This document shows positions 35,702 to 42,514 of a stretch of 54,492 bases of DNA, one piece after another. Made by a program: the position numbers and the translations under genes. Numbering within the stretch: position 1 is the first letter of the stretch; the number at the start of each line of letters is the position of its first letter. Origin of the DNA: UBA3478 sp049596955 (GTDB lineage: Bacteria; Bacteroidota; Bacteroidia; Flavobacteriales; Flavobacteriaceae); contig JBMYMD010000016.1 of the NCBI GenBank assembly GCA_049596955.1, positions 1 to 54,492 of the forward strand, read 5' to 3'. The notes below the pieces were generated by a model. It saw nothing but the letters and a program-made list of their open reading frames with translations. It did not search any database and was not told where the DNA came from.

Positions 35702-37361
35702 CGCTCATCCAGCTAAGACTAATATGATCACTCATTAGTGCATTCATTTTTGCGTCAAACTTCAATTCTTGCTCCTGAGTAAATCTAAAGTTCATCGGAG
35801 CTGTGTCTTCAACAATACTGCAAATCTGGTCGTTAATAGGCGTCAACAACTTCGCCAGATCTGTGTTGTTTTTAAATGGACTTTTCCATTCCATGGGACC
35901 ATCGAAGGTGTAGATTAAAAAACGACTCAAAAGACCACTAGCTTTATTTTTTATAAGTGCATGAAGGTCTTGATGAACCCCGGAAAGGCACACCGAGAAG
36001 CAGGGGTTTTCGAGTTTGATGTATTCAAAATTTTGTTTCCTGCTGAACTCAATTTCCTCGTTTTGAAATGCTTTAAGCAAATCGTCCTCGAAGTTTCCAA
36101 AGTCTTGTTTGAGTGCACTAAATAGGGTTCTGGCTTCTGTAGAAAACATTACACCTTTACCTTCATTTGACTCTAAGTGTGATTTAAGCATTGACGCAGA
36201 GGTGTTGGCAGGGATGAAAAATGTGGCTGGTGCTGAATCCTCATTTGTGTCGACTTGAGAGTATTGTTCTTTAAAAGTTTCGCTAATGCAAAACGCAAGA
36301 TCTCTAGCGTATTTCATGTTGCCTTTTCCGCTCGCAGGTGGTGCCGCAACAAAAGAAAAGAGATTAGGTCGATACCTTCTGCCGCCATACAAGCCACTGA
36401 TATTTACTGTTGCTGCGCTGAGTACGGATAATGTGCCAGTTAGAAAAATATCTCGATCTCTATGCTTGAAGTGCATGCAAGCTTCTCTCAGGGGAACAGG
36501 CAAGTCAGTGTAGTATTGTTCATTAATCATTGGCGTCTCTAAAGATGGCAACTTGGCAACTTGGCAACTTGGCAATTGGGTACTGCCGTGTTCCAGTGCA
36601 TTGCGATCATAAACACCTTCAGTAATTTTTGTAATTTCTTCTGCTTTAAAGTCCGTGACAGAAAATTGAAGTGCGTATTTTATTGTATCATCAAGAGAGA
36701 CTCCTAATCTATTGCAACTACACGCATACTTGAATACAAAATTGCTACGATTACCTGCACAAAATGAATCGTATTTTTCTAGGTTTTCCCATGCAAAGGC
36801 GGCAAGTGAATCGTTTGAAGCAGCACAAGACTGTTCTTCTTCTATAGAAGCGATATAAAATATTAATGCACTTTCATTGTAGTATGCTTCGGGATCGTAT
36901 GATACAAAACAGCATCGGGCAAAATCTTTAATGCTCTTGTCAGACTCAATTCCCAGTATTCTGTGATAATAATTTCTTATGAAATTAAAACTGCTTTCAT
37001 GCTCACTTGGAGAGCGGTCTGTTTTAAAAAAAACCTTTACACCGTTATTCGAGGGTGATACAAATAGTGCATGTGTGTAGGGCTCTTCTTTGAAATACGA
37101 AATGACTTTGTCCATCTCAGCAGCGCTTAACTTGTCAAAATCTAGGTGAATTATTCCCGAGTACTTCTCCAGGTTATCGCTGCAGCGTGTGAAAGCCGGA
37201 AGATTCAGTTTTAACTGTTGCGCTTGATCTGGATTGGTTTCAAGCAAGTTGCGGTAATCGTCAACTGCTTTTTTAAAGGTATCGTTTTTAATTTTCTTGA
37301 TGATTTCTTCCAAGGTGGTTTTTTGTTTTTCTTCACCTCGAACAGATTTAAATAAATCCAT
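35676..37361 (-). CDS. Mobile-element primase/ATPase: VirE_N (BT4734-like) + DUF3987, truncated by frameshift
   Basis: Proteins of this type occur in Bacteroidota integrative elements and are thought to act as primase-helicases in element replication. The amino part (about residues 20-170) is the BT4734-like/VirE_N primase fold with IIHLDFDKL and VSPSNNGVKVFFKTD; a primase C-terminal-like helical part follows (NRSNFVFKYACSCNRLG); DUF3987 starts near 285 and has a P-loop-like APPASGKGNM near 338. The frame ends early at PRTGL-stop and the rest continues in another frame downstream. An 8-bp repeat inside encodes PSCQVAKLPS near residue 268. No integrase or excisionase remains beside it. Confidence 0.85.
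   Translation of the reverse strand: MDLFKSVRGEEKQKTTLEEIIKKIKNDTFKKAVDDYRNLLETNPDQAQQLKLNLPAFTRCSDNLEKYSGIIHLDFDKLSAAEMDKVISYFKEEPYTHALFVSPSNNGVKVFFKTDRSPSEHESSFNFIRNYYHRILGIESDKSIKDFARCCFVSYDPEAYYNESALIFYIASIEEEQSCAASNDSLAAFAWENLEKYDSFCAGNRSNFVFKYACSCNRLGVSLDDTIKYALQFSVTDFKAEEITKITEGVYDRNALEHGSTQLPSCQVAKLPSLETPMINEQYYTDLPVPLREACMHFKHRDRDIFLTGTLSVLSAATVNISGLYGGRRYRPNLFSFVAAPPASGKGNMKYARDLAFCISETFKEQYSQVDTNEDSAPATFFIPANTSASMLKSHLESNEGKGVMFSTEARTLFSALKQDFGNFEDDLLKAFQNEEIEFSRKQNFEYIKLENPCFSVCLSGVHQDLHALIKNKASGLLSRFLIYTFDGPMEWKSPFKNNTDLAKLLTPINDQICSIVEDTAPMNFRFTQEQELKFDAKMNALMSDHISLSWMSDVIPRTGL
36545..36574 (-). repeat. 8-bp tandem repeat inside the DUF3987 gene
   Basis: Three and three-quarter copies of CTTGGCAA on the plus strand (TTGCCAAG on the coding strand). 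The unit is not a multiple of three, so losing or gaining one copy shifts the frame before the ATPase domain. Confidence 0.85.
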
Positions 37362-37396
37362 AGTTTAATAAATATTTAATTAGAAATTACCAGAGT

Positions 37397-37424
37397 GCCA
37401 CATTGCCACATTGCCACATTGCCA
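37397..37424. repeat. 8-bp tandem repeat upstream of the DUF3987 gene
   Basis: Three and a half copies of GCCACATT, 36 bases upstream of the DUF3987 ATG. It shares the TTGCCA core with the repeat inside the gene and with two single copies of TTGCCACA at 35207-35214 and 35218-35225. Confidence 0.85.
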
Positions 37425-37817
37425 AGGCGTTTCACAATGCACTCCAGGAAGTTTGTGGCTCTGGTTTGAAAAACCAGCGACCGGTAGGCATTTAAAACGC
37501 ACTATTAGATCAACTACTATTTTTCATTTAATCTATAGTTTTAACATAATTATTTACATATCAATAAAATTTTAACATAAAAAAAGCAAAATAAAAGCAA
37601 AATATACTTTTAAGCAACGAATTATGTATTAATCTTTCAACAAAACGTTAACAATGGTGTTTTTCAGCAAATCGCTCGAGTTCAGGTGACATCTACCAGT
37701 AGTATGGAACTAATTTCTTTGTTTTGAAAACCTCTTGACAGCTCTGTGAGTGAAATGATTAGGAAAAACTTGGACGTAAATAAAGTCTCGGCAATTTTTT
37801 AAATTTGTAAGTCTTAA
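37425..37817. other. Non-coding AT-rich stretch between DUF3987 gene and hsdR fragment
   Basis: I find no convincing gene here. It holds a perfect 7-bp hairpin CTGGTTT-GAA-AAACCAG (37461-37477) and an AT-rich part with repeated AAGCAAAATA and TTTTAACATAA (about 37540-37605), which could be a promoter or old replication/transfer region. Integrase and excisionase genes, usual at this place in such elements, are missing. Confidence 0.4.
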
Positions 37818-38348
37818 ATTGATTCCACCATTGAAACAACATTCATCTCAGAAGATGGTAAGGTCATTAGCTCTGAGCAGTTTATTACGCAGCTCTATGG
37901 AGAACTTCCGAAGCTATTTAAAGATCAAGAGGCGTTAAAAAGACAATGGGCAAATCCTAAAACTAGAGAAAAGCTCCTGCAAGAGCTCGAACAAATGGGT
38001 TATACGGATAAGCATTTAGATGAACTCAAAGCTGTTGTAAAGGCTTCACATTGTGACTTATACGATGTGCTGGCACACCTTGCTTTTAATGCGACGCTGA
38101 TACCTAGGTTAAATAGAGCACAGAGAGCCACTGTCGAAATAGCTGATTACTCCAAGGAGCAAAAGGAGTTTTTAGACTTTATACTTTCGCAATACGTGGA
38201 GGAGGGTTACAGTGAATTGGCATCTACGAAATTACCTCAGCTACTTGAATTAAGGTACGGTGGAGTGCGCGACGCTATTGATGTGTTAGGTAACCCAGAT
38301 GCAATTAAATCAAGTTTTGAACAATTACAACAACACTTATACGCTTAA
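37818..38348 (+). pseudogene. hsdR: hsdR fragment: C-terminal end of a type I restriction endonuclease subunit
   Basis: The open frame begins after a stop at 37815 and gives 176 residues without a proper start. It reads like the C-terminal helical domain of EcoEI-type HsdR subunits: GKVISSEQFITQLYGELPKL, then WANPKTREKLLQELEQMG, CDLYDVLAHLAF, PRLNRAQRA, KEQKEFLDFILSQYVEEG and a closing IKSSFEQLQQHLYA, all in the family order. The translocase and nuclease parts are gone, so it cannot restrict. An ATG at 37995 could make a 117-residue peptide, but I consider this a relic. Nine bases separate it from a second broken gene. Confidence 0.8.
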
Positions 38349-38357
38349 ATTTAAAGT

Positions 38358-38513
38358 ATGTTTAGAGTAAATAAAGGTGACAACAACATTGTAAAGCTGG
38401 AACAGCGGCTGTTTAGTGATTTAGGTTTTAAGGAAAGAGATCATCTTCAAGAGTGGATTGCAAAAAATCCAGATATTCTAGGTGAAGAGCTAATGATTAT
38501 TCAAGAAGAATGA
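38358..38513 (+). pseudogene. Amino-terminal stub of a DUF91/NucS-like nuclease gene
   Basis: Fifty-one residues beginning MFRVNKGDNNIVKLEQRLFSDLG and continuing KERDHLQEWIAKNPDILGEELMIIQEE, which matches the opening of Bacteroidota endonuclease-like proteins of the DUF91 type (they go on with a nuclease fold of about 300 residues). The frame stops abruptly at the point where the lipoprotein gene starts: the TGA at 38511 overlaps the ATG at 38510. With the hsdR end just upstream this looks like one captured slice of a restriction locus. Confidence 0.65.
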
Positions 38514-39823
38514 AAAAAACAATACTACTCTTAGGACTAATCCTCGTCTCCTGTAGCAAAGACAGCGGAGGCGATTCTCCAACACCGGAACCGTTAAAGT
38601 TTACCCTTGCAGTATCAGCAGGTGAAGGTGGTTCAGTAGATACCGCAGGTGGAACTTATAATGAAGGAACGACTGTAACAATAACTGCTACTCCTAACGC
38701 AGAATACCTTTTCAATAATTGGTCAGGAACAGAAAGCTCAACGAACAACCCTTTAAATATTGTTTTAACGAGTAATGAGAATGTGACAGCAAACTTTGTT
38801 AAAAAGCAATATGAATTAGCAATTACCATTAATGGAGAAGGAACAGTGGAAGAGGTGGTTACTCAACAAGGAAAGGAATATGCATCAGGAACAGAAGTTG
38901 AGCTTACCGCCGTTGCGGCAGAAGGTTGGCAGTTTAGTGGATGGTCAGGTGATATAGAATCTACTGACAACCCAATTACCTTTACTGTTGATAAGGCTTA
39001 TAACCTTGATGCATCCTTTGAATTATTGGATACAGATGGTGATGGATATAACGATGATGTTGACCAATGTCCTGATACACCTGCAGGAGCTGTTGTAGAT
39101 GAGAATGGATGTCAAATACCACCAATCTACTTAGATGAAAATGGAGTTACAATTAAGGCAAGAGACTTTGCTCAAGTAGGAGATACTTGGGAGATAAATG
39201 GAAAGATTTATAAAGTGGTTGATAAGCAACAATTGTTTAACCTAGCTGGATTGAATAGTGAAGAATTGACCAAAGTAGTCACAACTCGAGTTAGTGATAT
39301 GAGATCTCTATTTTATCTTAAGGAAGACATGAATTTTGACATTAGCTCATGGGATGTATCAAATGTGGTAAGAATGAATGATATGTTCAATGGAGCAAGG
39401 TCCTTTAATCAGGATATTTCGCATTGGGATGTTTCAAATGTTGGTGAAATGCAGGAGATGTTTCAAGTGGCAACATCATTTAATCAGAATCTTTCCCAAT
39501 GGGATGTGGGTAAAGTAAGAGATATGGAAAGGATGTTTGCTGGGGCATCATTATTTAATGGTGACTTGAGTACTTGGAATGTAGAACAGGTGACTCGTAT
39601 GCACAACATGTTTGGTGGAGCAACATCTTTCAATCAAGATTTATCTGGCTGGAATGTTTCAAATGTAACTTTGATGTTTAATATGTTTGAAGATGCAAGT
39701 AGTTTTAATCAAGATCTTTCCTCATGGGATGTGAATAATGTAAATAATTGTTCTGGTTTTTCAGTGGGTGCCTCTGTTTGGACACTTCCTAAACCTAATT
39801 TTACAAACTGTAATCCCAACTAG
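38510..39823 (+). CDS. BspA-like lipoprotein with InlB-type repeats, TSP3 and DUF285 repeats
   Basis: A 437-residue surface lipoprotein. MKKTILLLGLILVSC is a lipoprotein signal with the lipid cysteine at residue 15. Two bacterial InlB_B-type repeats follow (about residues 30-97 and 98-172; GEGGSVDTAGGTYNEGTTVTITATPN and its second copy GEGTVEEVVTQQGKEYASGTEVELTA, cut short here), then a calcium-binding thrombospondin type 3 motif (DTDGDGYNDDVDQCPDTP, about 174-191), and six or so DUF285/BspA repeats (about 255-420; F.Q.LS.WDVSNV). The end WTLPKPNFTNCNPN is shared with the gene at 1-264. Probably an adhesin or binding protein on the outer membrane; no T9SS tail is visible. Confidence 0.9.
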   Translation: MKKTILLLGLILVSCSKDSGGDSPTPEPLKFTLAVSAGEGGSVDTAGGTYNEGTTVTITATPNAEYLFNNWSGTESSTNNPLNIVLTSNENVTANFVKKQYELAITINGEGTVEEVVTQQGKEYASGTEVELTAVAAEGWQFSGWSGDIESTDNPITFTVDKAYNLDASFELLDTDGDGYNDDVDQCPDTPAGAVVDENGCQIPPIYLDENGVTIKARDFAQVGDTWEINGKIYKVVDKQQLFNLAGLNSEELTKVVTTRVSDMRSLFYLKEDMNFDISSWDVSNVVRMNDMFNGARSFNQDISHWDVSNVGEMQEMFQVATSFNQNLSQWDVGKVRDMERMFAGASLFNGDLSTWNVEQVTRMHNMFGGATSFNQDLSGWNVSNVTLMFNMFEDASSFNQDLSSWDVNNVNNCSGFSVGASVWTLPKPNFTNCNPN

Positions 39824-39970
39824 CTGTTGTAAGGATCATGAATCCCTATCTGGAGCAGGTAAAAGAGAAACTGAAATAGCTGCTTACATCGATAATTAGG
39901 GGAAGATCCTAGGAATGTCCTGTATTTTTTTCTTCATTTTTTTTAAGTTACTGATCCTAATATATCTAAA

Positions 39971-40132
39971 ATGAAAAAGCTTTAATTATACGCTATTGCG
40001 TTATTGGTACTCATCTCTTGTTCTCAAGATACTTCAGCAGATGAAATAACTCCTATTCAAGTTTCTGGTAGTGTGACTAAAGGAAATTTTGTATTTGAAC
40101 CTATTTATTTGATTCTCTCAAGAATATTTTAA
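39971..40132 (+). pseudogene. Remnant of a lipoprotein gene start with in-frame stop
   Basis: Reading from ATG 39971 gives MKKL, a TAA at 39983-39985, then in the same frame LYAIALLVLISCSQDTSADEITPIQ, a perfect lipoprotein signal with lipobox, and another 30 residues to a stop at 40130. The signal peptide is intact except for the stop at codon 5, and the body of the protein is gone. Most likely the head of another surface lipoprotein lost by deletion. Confidence 0.6.
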
Positions 40133-40164
40133 ATATTGTGAATTGAAACTAAAAAATAAAGGAA

Positions 40165-42276
40165 ATGAAGAATATCATTACCCCACTACTCCTGTGTATT
40201 GGATTAAGCGTAAATGCACAATTGACATCCGTCACAGAAGGTGGAAATACAGGACAACGACTATCAGTTTCTAACGCTGCAAATCACGGAGATATCGGTG
40301 ATAAGGCAGTTGACTTGAGTTATTCGGGTGTTACAAGCACCACATTAGGTGCTACAGGGGTTTATTCAACCGCAATGGGGTATCAAACAACAGCAAGTGG
40401 AAGTGTTTCAACAGCAATGGGATATATCACAACAGCAAGTGGAACTCTTTCAACAGCAAGTGGTGATTATTCAACAGCAAGTGGTTATGCTTCAACAGCA
40501 ATGGGGGGAGATAATGTAACTGCAAGTGGAAATTGGTCAACAGCAATGGGAAGAAGCACAACATCAAGTGGAATTTATTCAACCGCAATGGGAGCATTTA
40601 CAACAGCAAGTGGTCAGGCTTCCACAGCAATGGGAGAATCTACTACAGCAAGTGGTTATGCTGCAACAGCAATGGGAAGAGCAACAACAGCAAGTGGAGG
40701 TACTTCAATAGCAATGGGATACAATACAACAGCAAGTGACTTTGCCTCATTAGTCGTAGGACAATACAACTCTTCAGGTTCTTCAGCGACAAGTTCAGAC
40801 TCTTTCTCTTTCTCTGCTCCTGCTTTCGTTATAGGTAACGGAACTGATAGTGGTAGCCGCTCTGATGCCTTTAAAGTTATGTTTAATGGAGACGCCTATG
40901 TATCTAACAGTTTGTACTTAGGAGGCACACAAATTACTTCAACAGCCACAGAACTCAATCTATTAAGTGGTGTAACAAGTTTAGGAACAGGAATTTTAGA
41001 ACCTGTAACAGAAAATGGAAACACAGGAGTTCGTCTTTCTACCTCTAACGCTGCTAATCACGGAGATATAGGTAGTAACGCAGTTGACTTGAGTTATTCG
41101 GTTTCTTCAAGCACCACAAGAGGTGCTACAGGGAATTATTCAACCGCAATGGGATATGCTACACAAGCAAGTGACTATGCCGCTGTTATAATCGGTCAGT
41201 ACAACTCTTCAGGTTCTACAGCGACAAGTGCAGGTTCTTTCTCTGAATCTGCTCCTGCTTTTGTAATTGGTAACGGTACAAGTAGTGGCCCCTCTGATGC
41301 CTTTAAGGTAATGTTCAATGGAGATACCTATGTATCTAACAGTTTATATCTAGGAGGTACAGAGATTACCTCAACCGCCACAGAACTCAATCTTTTAAGT
41401 GGAGTAACTGCTTTAGGCACAGGAATTTTAGAACCTGTAACAGAAAATGGAAACACAGGAGTTCGTTTGTCTTCATCGGATGCTGCCAATCATGGAGATA
41501 TTGGTGATAAAGCAGTAGACTTAAGTTATTCTGATTCCGCAAGTTCCATTTTTGGTGCTACGGGTCAGTATTCCGTTACAATGGGATTAAAAGCGACAGC
41601 AAATGGAAATGTTTCAACCGCAATGGGAAGTGTAACAACAGCAAGTGGTTATGTTTCCACAGCAATGGGAATAAATACAACAGCAAGTGGTGTTTTTTCA
41701 ACGGCAATGGGAGCTGGTACAACAGCAAGTGGAAATGTTTCCACAGCTATGGGAGAGGGAACAGAAGCGAGTGATTACGCTTCTACCGTGATTGGTCAAT
41801 TTAACTCTTCAGGCTCTACGGCGACAAGTGCAAGTTCATTCTCTTTATCTGCTCCTGCATTTGTTATTGGTAATGGAACTGGTAGTGGTAGCCGCTCTGA
41901 CGCCTTTAAAGTAATGTTCAACGGAGATGCTACTGTAAGCAACGATTTAACTGTTAACGGAAATGTAACCGTATCTTCTGACGCCAGACTTAAAGCAAAC
42001 ATTGTATCACTTGGTGCTACGCTATCTAAACTTCTAAACATAGATGGTAAGACTTATACAGTAAAGAAAAACGGAGCACAAAAAATAGGGGTACTAGCTC
42101 AAGACATACAAGAGGTATTCCCTGAACTTGTGAGCGAAGACAACGAAGGAATGTTGTCGGTAAACTATCAGGGTCTTATACCTGTGCTTATCAATGCCTT
42201 GAAGGAGCAGGAACAGAAGTTTCAAGCTCAAGAAGAACGATTGAAAGCTCTCGAACGAATCTTATTTAAAGAATAG
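40165..42276 (+). CDS. Trimeric fibre-like protein: YadA/Hep_Hag head repeats with C-terminal S74 chaperone
   Basis: A 703-residue exported protein (signal MKNIITPLLLCIGLSVNAQ). Three tandem modules start at V.E.GNTG.RLS.S.AANHGDIG (near residues 23, 281 and 425); modules 1 and 3 carry long runs of the 14-residue unit STAMGxxTTASGxx typical of YadA/Hep_Hag trimeric heads. The last 100 residues (SSDARLKANI ... GVLAQDIQEVFPELV ... VNYQGLIPVLINALKEQ) are a Peptidase_S74 intramolecular chaperone as in phage tail spikes, ending in a coiled coil. In phage proteins this domain trims itself off at the Ser of SD.RLK after trimer folding. No Gram-negative anchor is visible, so how it is held at the surface is unknown. 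Confidence 0.9.
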   Translation: MKNIITPLLLCIGLSVNAQLTSVTEGGNTGQRLSVSNAANHGDIGDKAVDLSYSGVTSTTLGATGVYSTAMGYQTTASGSVSTAMGYITTASGTLSTASGDYSTASGYASTAMGGDNVTASGNWSTAMGRSTTSSGIYSTAMGAFTTASGQASTAMGESTTASGYAATAMGRATTASGGTSIAMGYNTTASDFASLVVGQYNSSGSSATSSDSFSFSAPAFVIGNGTDSGSRSDAFKVMFNGDAYVSNSLYLGGTQITSTATELNLLSGVTSLGTGILEPVTENGNTGVRLSTSNAANHGDIGSNAVDLSYSVSSSTTRGATGNYSTAMGYATQASDYAAVIIGQYNSSGSTATSAGSFSESAPAFVIGNGTSSGPSDAFKVMFNGDTYVSNSLYLGGTEITSTATELNLLSGVTALGTGILEPVTENGNTGVRLSSSDAANHGDIGDKAVDLSYSDSASSIFGATGQYSVTMGLKATANGNVSTAMGSVTTASGYVSTAMGINTTASGVFSTAMGAGTTASGNVSTAMGEGTEASDYASTVIGQFNSSGSTATSASSFSLSAPAFVIGNGTGSGSRSDAFKVMFNGDATVSNDLTVNGNVTVSSDARLKANIVSLGATLSKLLNIDGKTYTVKKNGAQKIGVLAQDIQEVFPELVSEDNEGMLSVNYQGLIPVLINALKEQEQKFQAQEERLKALERILFKE
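40231..41950 (+). repeat. Three large modules within the fibre gene
   Basis: Module starts at 40231, 41005 and 41437. The linker between head repeats and the next module (GTAACGG... encoding SDAFKVMFNGD.YVSNSLYLGG) is nearly identical at DNA level between modules 1 and 2, so whole modules can be gained or lost by recombination. Confidence 0.75.
40366..40746 (+). repeat. 42-bp tandem repeat run encoding Hep_Hag units
   Basis: Nine head-to-tail copies of a degenerate 42-bp unit (TCAACAGCAATGGGA...ACAACAGCAAGTGG), residues 68-194. One copy is 15 residues long, one is made of two half-units without the Met. A second, shorter run lies at about 41565-41790. Confidence 0.85.
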
Positions 42277-42367
42277 GTCAATACTAATATTTCTGCATGC
42301 TTATTGTATAGAGAATAATTACTTAACAAGGATTAAAATTCAAAATTGTACAGAGAAAGGTACACTT

Positions 42368-42386
42368 TGCTTGGGACCTCTTTGGG
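42368..42386 (+). repeat. Right copy of an imperfect 19-bp direct repeat flanking the accessory block
   Basis: TGCTTGGGACCTCTTTGGG; see the partner at 35172-35190. It lies between the fibre gene and the convergent rel gene, in a 238-base gap that otherwise shows nothing but AT-rich sequence. Confidence 0.35.
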
Positions 42387-42514
42387 AAGGTTGATTTTAG
42401 AGTGTAAACTAATCCTTTTGAAATTGTTTTAATTAAAAAAATCAAATCGAAGTAAACTTAGTTATAAAATTAAAACACATCACTATGCGTTTTATTTGCT
42501 ATTATCAATATTGT

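Noticed and set aside
36545..37424. Short repeats considered as a CRISPR array
   Set aside because: Units are 8 bp, directly adjacent without spacers, and no cas genes are present.
40526..40739. Two Gln- and Asn-rich alternate frames inside the fibre gene
   Set aside because: They are by-products of the 42-bp repeats, which keep all frames open.
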